DNA of 64,000 nt from Archangium violaceum Cb vi76 (GTDB lineage Bacteria > Myxococcota > Myxococcia > Myxococcales > Myxococcaceae), in assembly GCF_000733295.1 (NCBI RefSeq), contig NZ_JPMI01000247.1, forward strand, positions 36,914-100,913, given 5' to 3'. Positions 1-8,600 of this stretch are shown here, in pieces (the first letter of the stretch is position 1; every line of letters starts with the position of its first letter). The position numbers and the translations under genes are program-made. The notes under the pieces are model-generated. The model saw nothing but the letters and a program-made list of their open reading frames with translations, did no database searches and was not told where the DNA came from.

Positions 1-1903
1 AGCGCGAGGGGGTGCGCGGCACCTCCTTGCCCCGCTTCACCCGCGTGACGGAGCGCGTCAGGTAGAGGAGTTCCTTGGCCCGGGTAATGCCCACGTAGCA
101 GAGGCGGCGCTCCTCCTCGAGGTTCTGCGCCTCGCCCTGCATGCCCTTGTGGGGCATCAGCTCCTCCTCCATGCCGATGAAGAAGACCACCCGGTACTCC
201 AGGCCCTTGGAGGCATGGAGGGTCATCAGGGTGACGGCCTTGTGGCCCCCGGGCACCTCCTCCTCCTCTTCCTGGCGGGTGTCGAGGCTGAGCCGGTTGA
301 GGTAGGTGAGCAGGCTGGCCTTCGGGCCCTCGCGCTTCTCGAAGGCCTCCAGGGAGTTGATGACCTGGTCGATGGACTTGAGCTTCCGGTCCGCGCTGGC
401 CTGCGAGGTGATGAGCGACTTCGCGTCGTCCTTGTAGCCGATCTCCTCCAGCAGCTTGCGCGTCACCTCGGCCAGCTTGCCGGTCTCGTACGACTGCCGG
501 TAGCGCTCCACGAGCTGGAGGAAGTCCTTCACCTTCTCGGCGGCGCCCTTGGGCAGGTCCTCGTAGCCCTCGGCGCGCTCCATGGCGCCCCAGAGCGTCA
601 CGCTGTCCCGCCGGGCGTGCGCCACCAGCCGCTCCATGGTGACGTCGCCAATGCCCCGCGCCGGCACGTTGATGATGCGCAGGAGCGCCGTCTCGTCCCG
701 CGGGTTGGCGATCAGCTTGAAGTAGGCGATGACGTCCTTCACCTCGCGCCGGTCGAAGAACTCGCTGCCCGACACCACCTCGTAGCGGATGCCCTTCTCG
801 CGCAGCATCTCCTCGATGGGGTGCGACTGACCGTTGACCCGGTAGAGGACGGCGATCTCATCCGCCGGAATCCCTCCGGCCACCAACCGGGAGATCTCCG
901 TGGCCACGTACCGGGCCTCCTCCTCCTCGGTGGGAGCCGATACCACCTTGATGCGCTCGCCGCCCTTGCGCTCGGACCACATCTTCTTGGCCTTGCGCTC
1001 GGGGTTCTTGGCGATCACCGCGTTGGCCGCGTCCAGCACCACCTGCGTGGAGCGGTAGTTCTGCTCCAGCCGCACCTCCTTGGCCTCGGCGAAGTACTTG
1101 TCGAAGCTCAGGATGTTGCGCACCTCGGCGCCGCGCCAGCTGTAGATGCACTGGTCGTCGTCCCCCACCACGCACACGTTGCGCGTCTCGCCGCTGGCCA
1201 GCAGCGTCAACAGATCGATCTGCGCCTGGTTGGTGTCCTGGAACTCGTCCACCAGGAGGTAGCGGAAGCGCTGGGTGTACTTGTGCCGCAGGTCCTCGTG
1301 CTCGCGCAGCAGCCGCGAGGGGAGGATCAGCAGATCATCGAAGTCCACCGAGCCCTGCGCCTTGAGCGCGAGCTGGTAGGCCTCGTAGACCATGTGGGCG
1401 ATGAGATCATAGTCGTCTCCCATCCCCTCCCCGAGCGGCTCGGGCGTCTTGCCGGCGTTCTTCGCCTTGGAGATGAGGGTGAGCACCTTGCGCGGATCGA
1501 AGGTGCGGTCGTCGATGCGCCGCTCGCGCATGGCCCGCTTGATGATGGCCGCCTGGTCGCCCTGGTCGGCGATGGTGAACTTCTTGGGCCAGCCCAGCCG
1601 GTAGATGTCCTCCCGGAGCATCTCCGCGCCGAAGGCATGGAAGGTGCACACCAGCACGTTCTGGGCCCGGGGACCCGCCATGTGCACCAGCCGCTCCTTC
1701 ATCTCCGTGGCGGCCTTGTTGGTGAACGTGACGGCCAGGATGTTGCGGGCCAGCAGTCCACCCGGCCGTTTGTCCAGCAGGTGGACGATGCGGTGGGTGA
1801 TGACGCGAGTCTTGCCGCTGCCAGCGCCCGCCAACACCAGGAGGGGGCCCTCGGTGGTGAGCACGGCTTCGCGCTGCGGGGGGTTGAGCTTCGAGAGGTC
1901 CAT
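1..1903 (-). CDS. uvrD: UvrD/PcrA-type superfamily 1 DNA helicase, C-terminus outside window
   Basis: ATP-dependent 3'-5' DNA helicase used in nucleotide-excision and mismatch repair or in clearing recombinase and stalled forks. About 634 codons are present; the reading frame runs off the left edge, so roughly the last 80-130 residues expected for the family are missing. Visible SF1A motifs: Walker A GAGSGKT at about residues 26-32, motif II VDEFQDTN near 217, motif IV QNYRST near 279, motif V TLHASKGLEY near 554 and motif VI GITRAKELLY near 605. The ATG at 1903 directly precedes MDLSKLNPPQREAV, a typical UvrD start. Divergent from the lipoprotein gene at 1938 with only 34 bases between start codons, so both promoters must lie close to or inside the coding ends. 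Choosing between UvrD and PcrA needs the missing C-terminus. Confidence 0.95.
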   Translation of the reverse strand, partial: MDLSKLNPPQREAVLTTEGPLLVLAGAGSGKTRVITHRIVHLLDKRPGGLLARNILAVTFTNKAATEMKERLVHMAGPRAQNVLVCTFHAFGAEMLREDIYRLGWPKKFTIADQGDQAAIIKRAMRERRIDDRTFDPRKVLTLISKAKNAGKTPEPLGEGMGDDYDLIAHMVYEAYQLALKAQGSVDFDDLLILPSRLLREHEDLRHKYTQRFRYLLVDEFQDTNQAQIDLLTLLASGETRNVCVVGDDDQCIYSWRGAEVRNILSFDKYFAEAKEVRLEQNYRSTQVVLDAANAVIAKNPERKAKKMWSERKGGERIKVVSAPTEEEEARYVATEISRLVAGGIPADEIAVLYRVNGQSHPIEEMLREKGIRYEVVSGSEFFDRREVKDVIAYFKLIANPRDETALLRIINVPARGIGDVTMERLVAHARRDSVTLWGAMERAEGYEDLPKGAAEKVKDFLQLVERYRQSYETGKLAEVTRKLLEEIGYKDDAKSLITSQASADRKLKSIDQVINSLEAFEKREGPKASLLTYLNRLSLDTRQEEEEEVPGGHKAVTLMTLHASKGLEYRVVFFIGMEEELMPHKGMQGEAQNLEEERRLCYVGITRAKELLYLTRSVTRVKRGKEVPRTPSR

Positions 1904-1937
1904 TGCGCGCGGCCCGGGGATACCCTTTGATTCCCCT

Positions 1938-2564
1938 GTGCGCGACTATTCTTCTCTCCAGCGGCTCTTTCTCCTCGCGCTCGTCGCGGGCACGGCCTGC
2001 ACCGATGGTGGAAAAAAGACACCGGGAGACGCGGACAGCACGGCCGCGAACACCCCGGCGGACTTCCCCTGCGCGCATTTCGAGGACCTGCGGGCCTTCC
2101 TCCCGGAAGACCTGGAGGGCCTGCAACGCGCCCAGGAGGGGGGCTCCACCGGCCGGTATGGCGAGGTGTCCATCAGCGAGGTCGAGCGCAGCTTCACCCG
2201 CGGTGAGGAGCGGGAAGTGAAGGTGCGCATCGTGGACACCTCCGGGGGCCTGGGCAAGAAGCTGGGGCAGACCATCCGCGCCGCGGCGGACGAGGGCCGG
2301 GAGCGGGCCACGAATGATCCCACCGCCCCCATCTTCTGGAAGGACAAGGAGGCGGTGGGCTTCGTACGCTACGACGCGTCCACCACACTGGCCGAGGCCA
2401 GCCTGCTGGTGGGCAACCGGTACGTGGTGGCGGTGAGCAGCCGGGGATTCCCGGGCACGGTGGAGGTGCGCCGGGTGGCAAAGGACATCGACCTCGAAGG
2501 GCTGGCGCGGCTGCACCAGGCCCCGGCGGATCGGACCGCCAATAGAAAGGAGCTTCCGTGGTGA
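1938..2564 (+). CDS. Predicted lipoprotein, function unknown
   Basis: A 208-residue protein from the GTG at 1938; the longer open frame upstream lies antisense inside the helicase and is not credible. The N-terminus MRDYSSLQRLFLLALVAGTAC reads as a short basic region, a hydrophobic core and a lipobox-like cysteine at residue 21, so export and lipidation are likely although the box (GTAC) is not canonical. The rest is a soluble domain with mixed charges and no motif I recognise; a stretch around IRAAADEGRERATND looks helical and the end is basic. The stop codon overlaps the GTG start of the Cys-rich gene at 2558, so the two are translationally coupled. I infer an outer-membrane or periplasmic accessory protein. 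Confidence 0.75.
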   Translation: MRDYSSLQRLFLLALVAGTACTDGGKKTPGDADSTAANTPADFPCAHFEDLRAFLPEDLEGLQRAQEGGSTGRYGEVSISEVERSFTRGEEREVKVRIVDTSGGLGKKLGQTIRAAADEGRERATNDPTAPIFWKDKEAVGFVRYDASTTLAEASLLVGNRYVVAVSSRGFPGTVEVRRVAKDIDLEGLARLHQAPADRTANRKELPW

Positions 2565-3052
2565 AGGACAGAGGGTCGCGGGCGAACGTACCGGAGGTGC
2601 TCGAGCAGGAGGCCCAGGCGCGCCAGCAGGTGGCGGGCATGGGCAAGCGCGAGTTCCTCGAGCAGTACCAGCGGCTCGCCAAGCTGTACACGGCGGACCC
2701 GGGCAACCCCGGCTCCTACGCGTGCGAGGGCTGTGAGCGGTGCGCCAACTGCATGTTCTGCAAGGACTGCGACAGCTGCTACCAGTGCACCCACTGCACC
2801 CGCTGCGAGCTGTGCAACAACTGCTCGCACTGCGTGGACTGCAAGCAGTGCCACAACTGCGCCTACTGCGTGCAGAGCGAGAACTGCACCGGCAGCGCCT
2901 ACCTCGTGCTCTGCCGCAACATGTCCGACAGCAACTACTGCTTCGGCAGCGTGGGCCTCTCCAAGAAGGACTTCCACATCCTCAACGTCCCCTTCCCCCG
3001 CACCGAGTACTTCAAGCAGGTGAAGCGGCTGCGCGCGGAGATGGGCATCTGA
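2558..3052 (+). CDS. CxxC-repeat cysteine-rich protein
   Basis: A 164-residue protein with an extraordinary central run: from about residue 54 to 102, seventeen cysteines follow each other at exact CxxC spacing (CEGCERCANCMFCKDCDSC and onward), then three more wider-spaced cysteines. The N-terminal 45 residues are charged and helical (QARQQVAGMGKREFLEQYQ) and the C-terminus is a plain alpha/beta tail. There is no signal peptide, so a cytoplasmic location is likely, which argues for metal binding rather than disulphides. The pattern suggests a three-residue-per-turn coil with a ladder of thiolates. AAAGGAG at 2546-2552 sits 5 bases before the chosen GTG; a second GTG at 2561 is also possible. 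It overlaps the upstream lipoprotein by the stop codon. Similar myxobacterial proteins are sometimes labelled CaiB/BaiF, which nothing here supports. Confidence 0.85.
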   Translation: MVKDRGSRANVPEVLEQEAQARQQVAGMGKREFLEQYQRLAKLYTADPGNPGSYACEGCERCANCMFCKDCDSCYQCTHCTRCELCNNCSHCVDCKQCHNCAYCVQSENCTGSAYLVLCRNMSDSNYCFGSVGLSKKDFHILNVPFPRTEYFKQVKRLRAEMGI

Positions 3053-3071
3053 ACCGACGCCCCTCCGGGCA

Positions 3072-4259
3072 CTACAGCAGCACGCGGACGAAGAAGGCCT
3101 TGAGGTACTCGGTCTCCGGCAGGCCGCCGAGCACCGGGTGATCCAGGCCCGCCCCCCGGCGCTCGAGAATCTGGACCGGCCGCTTCGCGTCCGCGGCGGC
3201 CGAGAGCACCATCTCCTCGAAGGCCTCGCGCGTCAGCTTGCCGGAGCACGAGCACGTGACGAGCAGGCCCTCGGGGCGCAGGCACTTGAGGGCGCGCAGG
3301 TTGAGCTCGTGGTAGGCGCGCAGCGCGGTGGCCAGGCCCTCGCGCCGCTTGGCCAGCCCCGGCGGGTCCACCACCACCGTGTCGAAGCGGCGGCCGGACT
3401 CGGAGAAGCGGCGCAGCACGTCGAAGGCGTTGGCGTTCTCCACCGTGACGTTGGTGCGCCCGTTGCGCGCGGCGTTCGCCCGCGCCCGCTCGGAGGCCTT
3501 CGGGTCCTGCTCCACCGCCAGCACCGAGTCGCACGTGCGGCTGAGCGCCAGCGCGAAGCCCCCGTGGTAGCTGAACAGGTCCAACGCCTCGCCCCGGGCC
3601 AGCTCGCCCGCGCGCACGTGGTTGTCCACCTGGTCCAGGAAAGCACCCGTCTTCATGTCCCCCAGCAGGTCCACCTCGAAGAGGTTCTCCCCCTCGTGGT
3701 AGCTGAAACGCGCCTCGCCCTGCCCGTGCAGCAGCTTCACCTCGCGCGTCAGGCCCTCGAAGTCACGCCCCGAGGCATCGTCGCGGCACACCACGTGCGT
3801 GGCCCCGGTGAGCTCCGCCAGCGTGCGCGCTACCCACTCCTTGCGCACGTCCATGCCCTCGGAGAGCGTCTGCAGCGACAGGCCCGCGCCATAGCGGTCC
3901 ACGAAGAGGCCGGGCAGCAGGTCCGCCTCGCCGTGCACCAGGCGCACGCCGTCCCGCTGGCGCAGCGGCGCGCGCCTCGCGAGCGACAGCTCCAGCCGGT
4001 GGCGCAGGAAGGCCTCGTCCACCTTCTCCTCGGCGGGGCCCTTGCGCGTGAGCAGCCGCAGCGCCAGCGGCGAGCGCTGGGCGTAGAAGGCCTGGCCCAC
4101 GGGGTTGCCCTGCGGGTCCACCACCGACACCACGGCGCCGCGCTCCTCCGTCTGGGGCGGCTCCAACAGCTCGGTACGGTACAGCCAGGGGTGGCCCTTG
4201 CGCAGGGCCTTGGCCCCCTTGAGGCTCACGCGGGCGGTAGGGGGGGTTGGGCGAGCCAT
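3072..4259 (-). CDS. rlmI: Class I SAM-dependent rRNA (cytosine-C5) methyltransferase, RlmI family
   Basis: A 395-residue methyltransferase with the RlmI layout: an N-terminal PUA domain (VSLKGAKALRKGHPWLY, residues 8-75), a linker domain, then a Rossmann fold with the SAM site LDLFSYHGGFALALSR, the DPPGLAKRREG motif and a TCSCSG catalytic-cysteine loop near the end. RlmI in E. coli makes m5C1962 in 23S rRNA; the same activity is inferred, though members of this family differ in target. The ATG at 4259 opens MARPTPPTARVSLKG; the open frame extends upstream but that stretch is antisense-like, low-complexity sequence. It begins 8 bases after the stop of the TPR-metallopeptidase gene, so the two are probably cotranscribed. 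Confidence 0.9.
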   Translation of the reverse strand: MARPTPPTARVSLKGAKALRKGHPWLYRTELLEPPQTEERGAVVSVVDPQGNPVGQAFYAQRSPLALRLLTRKGPAEEKVDEAFLRHRLELSLARRAPLRQRDGVRLVHGEADLLPGLFVDRYGAGLSLQTLSEGMDVRKEWVARTLAELTGATHVVCRDDASGRDFEGLTREVKLLHGQGEARFSYHEGENLFEVDLLGDMKTGAFLDQVDNHVRAGELARGEALDLFSYHGGFALALSRTCDSVLAVEQDPKASERARANAARNGRTNVTVENANAFDVLRRFSESGRRFDTVVVDPPGLAKRREGLATALRAYHELNLRALKCLRPEGLLVTCSCSGKLTREAFEEMVLSAAADAKRPVQILERRGAGLDHPVLGGLPETEYLKAFFVRVLL

Positions 4260-4267
4260 GTCTCGTG

Positions 4268-5458
4268 TCACTCCAGGCCGCGGGCGGCCAGTTCCTGATC
4301 GTCCTCGCCCCGAAGGTGCCCCACTTCGTGGAGCAGCGTTACCTTTATCTGCTCCCTCAGCTCCTCCCGGGTGCGCACCGCCCGGGCCAGGTTGAGCCGG
4401 TAGAGGGCCACCGAGCGGCACGGCGTCTCCGAGCCATCACAGGGCTCGCCCAGCGGCGGACCCCGGAAGAGGCCGAGAATCGCGGGCGACAGCGGCGGCT
4501 CCCCGGAGAGCAGGTCCTCCTCCGCGGGCAGATCCTCGGCGCGCACCGGCACCCCGGTCAGATCCTTCCGCATGTCCTCGGAGAGCGCCGCCACCGCGCG
4601 GGCCACCTCCTCGCGGAACTCGGCTTCCGTGGGCGTGGGCGGCACGGGGAAGTCCTCCGGCGAGACGCGCCGCGCCTTGTCGAAGTGCTCCCGCGCCTCC
4701 TTCCACTTGCCCTCGCGCTCCAGCAGCAGCCCGAGGTGGTAGTGCGCGTGCGCCCCACGCTGCGGATCATTCCGCAGGGTGCCAAAGGCGGCCCGGGCCT
4801 CGGCGAAGCGGCACAGCTCGAAGAGGGCCAGGGCCTTCTCGTAGGCGGCCTCACGGTTGTCCGGCTCGCGCGCCAGGACGAGCTGGGCGCGCTGGAGCGC
4901 CTCGGCGGCCTGCCCCAGGTCATTGAGCGCCATGGCGGCCACCAGCGCGAAGCGGGGCAGCAACTCCGGCGCCGCGTCGGACTGGGACAGCCCACGCTCG
5001 GCGTAGAGGGCCCCCAGCTCGTCGTACTCGCGGCTGGAGGGCAGCTGCACGGCGTAGAGGTGCGCCGCGCCGAGCAGCGCGTCCGGCTGGCCTGGCTCAA
5101 TCGCCAGGGCCCGGGCGTAGGCCACCTGCGCCTCGGCCGTGCGCTGGAGGGCGGCCAACGCCTCGCCCCGCGCCGAGTGGGCGGCGGCCGAGTCCGGCTC
5201 CAGGGCGGAGGCCTGGGCCGCGCAGGAGAGCGCCTCCGGGTACCTGCCGGTGTCGAGGTAGTCCAACGCCGCGCTGAGGGGGCTGGAGCCCTTCGCCCGG
5301 CACGGGGGAAGCGGCTCGGGCACGGGCGCCGCCGTGGGCACGGGCGCCGGCGCCGAGGCAACCGGGGCGGTGCCCGCGTCGGGAGCGGACGTGGGAGACG
5401 TCCACTGGCAGGAACCGAGGAAGAGGAGGCAGAGGGCGAACGGACCGCGCCGGGACAT
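4268..5458 (-). CDS. TPR-containing lipoprotein with C-terminal zincin-like metallopeptidase motif
   Basis: A 396-residue protein. The N-terminus MSRRGPFALCLLFLGSCQW is a lipoprotein signal with lipobox FLGSC, followed by a Pro/Ala-rich linker and then about six TPR-like helical pairs (residues 60-290) rich in the A...L..A...EPD pattern. The last 40 residues carry LLHEVGHLRGEDDQEL (HEVGH at about 374), matching the HExxH signature of the small zincin family (PF06262 type) in which the motif lies at the extreme C-terminus. The architecture suggests a TPR scaffold fused to a minimal metallopeptidase at the envelope. Whether the metalloprotease is active is unknown. Upstream of and probably cotranscribed with the rRNA methyltransferase gene. 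Confidence 0.85.
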   Translation of the reverse strand: MSRRGPFALCLLFLGSCQWTSPTSAPDAGTAPVASAPAPVPTAAPVPEPLPPCRAKGSSPLSAALDYLDTGRYPEALSCAAQASALEPDSAAAHSARGEALAALQRTAEAQVAYARALAIEPGQPDALLGAAHLYAVQLPSSREYDELGALYAERGLSQSDAAPELLPRFALVAAMALNDLGQAAEALQRAQLVLAREPDNREAAYEKALALFELCRFAEARAAFGTLRNDPQRGAHAHYHLGLLLEREGKWKEAREHFDKARRVSPEDFPVPPTPTEAEFREEVARAVAALSEDMRKDLTGVPVRAEDLPAEEDLLSGEPPLSPAILGLFRGPPLGEPCDGSETPCRSVALYRLNLARAVRTREELREQIKVTLLHEVGHLRGEDDQELAARGLE

Positions 5459-5548
5459 GGGGGGCCGAAGGCTACGGCATCGCCCGCGGCACGGGAAGAT
5501 GCCAGCAGCCCGCCCGCCCGTCCGCCATGACCGCCCCCCTGAAAACGG

Positions 5549-5586
5549 CGGGGCCCGCCCTCGCCGCGCGGCGAGGACGGGCCCCG
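5549..5586 (-). terminator. Intrinsic terminator after the minor-pilin/PilY1 operon
   Basis: A 17-bp inverted repeat with one mismatch: left arm 5549-5565, loop GCGC at 5566-5569, right arm 5570-5586. It lies 22 bases past the PilY1 stop in the direction of that gene. Read on the minus strand, the hairpin is followed by CCGTTTTC, a short U-run, the classic intrinsic terminator arrangement. This separates the pilus operon from the metallopeptidase gene. Confidence 0.8.
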
Positions 5587-5607
5587 GTGTGACAGCTCAG
5601 CCCTGGC

Positions 5608-8600
5608 TCAAATCCCCGAGGGCAGGCAAGCCTGCTTGCCTCCACCGTTCGGACCCGGCTGCAGGTGGCGGCACTCGTGCAGACCCCGCGAGACAGGCAG
5701 CTCGTAGATGGACTGCAGCACGTCCGTGCTGGCGGACACCTGCGTCTGGTTGGCCTTCTCCCTGTTGGGCCCGGGCTCCAGGAAGATGGTGGAGTACTTC
5801 ACCTGGCCCGTCTTCGAGATCTGGATGGACGTGGACACATCGGGCGGGGGCGCGATCACCGAGCGCTCCTGGTAGCGAGCGAACGTGTTGTTGTTGGAGA
5901 AGCCCACCGCGCAGTTGGGCGCACCCGTGATGAAGTCCGCCTGGAAGAGACGCGCCCGGCTGGCATACGAGCCGGAGCACGCCAGGGACTCGCCCGCCTG
6001 CGGCTGGACGGCCTCCGAGTACATGGAGTTCCACATCGTGCAGCTCGCCAGCACCGCCGAGCCGCTGGCCGTCTTGTGATGCGGACCGTCGTACTCGTAG
6101 AACCAGCCCCGGCTGTCCGGAGCGGCCAACGGCCTGCTCGCGACGCAGCTCGTGCTCCCGCTGGCGCACGTGCAGGAGCCGTCGGCCTTGCACACGACAT
6201 CCGTCACGTTGCGCAGGTCATCGTTGGAGTCCGACAGCCGCCGGTTGTCGTACTTGTCCGCCTTGTTGGCCGAGGCCGAGTTCGGGTCCTCGGTGAAGAC
6301 ACGATCCTGCGCACCACCGTAGGCCCAGATGCCGAAGAAGCGGTTCTTGCCAACGGAGCTGCTCGTGGCCAACGGCTGCTTGACGTCCAGATCGCCCATG
6401 TTCTTCGTGTCGATGGTGGCCGTGGCGGGCACGCGGCAGTCGAAGACGTCCGACGCGTACTGGCCACACTCCACGCTGGTGGAAGCGAACGCGTAGGTGG
6501 ACGAGCCGCCATCCTGCCGGGTGCAGGTCTGGGCCTCGCGCTTGTCGAACGCGGCCTTGATGAAGGACTTGCTGGTCGTCGGACCGCAGTAGTCGAACGA
6601 GGCCGGCGTGTCGTTCCACTGGGTGGCCGTCGCCTTGGCGTAGGTGCCCTTGCCCCACTCGCTGTTCATCGTCTGGGCGTCGGACGTCCCACGCGTCACC
6701 TTGTAGTTGACCAACGTCTGAGCGCACCCGAGCTTGGAGCACGCCTGGGGGTTGTCGTAGCGGCAGATACCGACACCTTCATCCAGGATGGAGTAGCGGT
6801 TGCCCGTCCCCACGAAGGCGCGCAGGGCCCGGGTGTCCTGCTGGTACGCCAGCGAGCTCAGGTAGAAGAAGGGCGAGCGCTTGTCGATCCGCTCCGCGGT
6901 GGACGAGGACACATCCTGCCGGTCCATCGCGAAGGCGCGCCCGGCGCTCCAGTTGGTCACCAGACCCGAGCTGTCGATGATGCCCGGCTCATGGAAGCGC
7001 ATCGTCCAGAGCTGGCCTCCCAGGTCACCCACCACCGCGGTGTCGAAGAAGCCATCCAGCGCCGGCTCGGTGCTGGGGCCGTAGTCCGCCATGGCCACGG
7101 GTGCCACGAAGCCGTACTTCAGGAACTCACGCGTCTTGTCCGCGCCGCTCGAGGCCTTGCCCGGCGAGGCGAACTCCCACTTCCACAACAGGTTGTCGCG
7201 ACGGGAGTCCACCTTGCCATTCCACACGTCCACCATGTAGATGCCGCGGCCCTTCTCGCCACCCGGAGACCAGCCACCGGACAGCATGGTCACCCAGCGC
7301 TCGGAGAAGTCCTTGGGCGGCAACCCCTCCGCCTGGGGCATGGGACTGGCCGACCTGAACCGGACGGGACCGATCGGGGGCGACTTGGGGCTGAGGCTGA
7401 AGAGCGTCTTGCCGAAACGCAGCGCCTCGTCCGTGCACGGCTGCGGGAACATCCACCGGAAGCCGGGAGCCAGCGCGGCCGGCTTGGCGGCATCATCCCA
7501 GCGCAGCTCCAGGGCGAAGTAGTGCGTGCCACCGCGGCCCTCGGCCACCACGGCCACCGTGTGGTACTCGTCCTCGTCCTTCCAGCCGTTGTTGTTGTCG
7601 TCCGACCAGATGTCGCGGACCATGATGTCGCCATCCACGTAGTAGGCGTGGCCCTGCATCATGTCCTGCAGCCGCGGCAGCAGATCCGACGGGATGAAGG
7701 CCCACACTTCCTTGCCGCCGCTCTGCTCACCGGCGACCGGGGCGTAGTGGATGTTGCATGCCTGGTCCACCGCGCCCTTGCCATCGCTGAAGGCGTGCAG
7801 CATGCCGTCGTTGGCGCCCACGAGGATCAGCCGCTCGCGCATGCGATTCTTGTGGTGGTAGCCGTCGTAGGCATCCCCCTGATTCATCGCGGCGCCCGGC
7901 TTGCAGGTCGCGGGGATGGGGTCCTTGGACGGCTTCAACGGCGTGGCCTGCCCGCCCAGCTGCTCCGCGCTGGAGTAGAGCGTGCGCACGCACTGGGTGC
8001 TGACGCCCAGATCGCACAGGAACTTGTCCACCGGCGGGCTCACCACCACGGGCGCCGAGTGGAAGATGTCGCCCAGCGCGGACGGCCGCATGTTGGCGCG
8101 GGAACCATCGCCATCCTCGTCGAAGAGATCCTGACCGCGCACGTACTGGATGACCAGCGCCGCGCACAGCTTGTCGTAGTCGGCCTGGGACGTGGGGTCC
8201 GCCGACACCACGCCCGAGCGCACCTTGTTCATCATCTCCGCGGCCTGCTTGGAGGTGAGCCCCATCTTGCTCAGGATGAAGCCCGGCTTGTAGCCGGAGC
8301 CCGTGCCGCTGGGGCACATGGGCGCCCCGCTCACGGCCAGGTACTGCTGCAGCTCGGCCAGCTTCTCGAGCTTGAACTCGACGAGCTCGTCGTCCTGGTT
8401 GATCAGCCCATCCTTGAGGCCACCCTTCAGCCGGCCGTTGTCCGTCACCGTGTAGATGTTGCGGCCGAAGTCGGGCTTCTTGGCGCCCCCGGTCTCCGCG
8501 CCCTGCTCCCAGTCCTTCTTGAGCTCCTCTCCCGCCTCCCAGTAGTGCTGGGCCGCCTCGCCGAACTGGGTGACGGTCGCGGGGGTGCTGAAGGCCGTGA

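Noticed and set aside
1..1903. Frameshifted or truncated helicase gene
   Set aside because: The frame is open to the window edge; the missing C-terminus is due to the window boundary.
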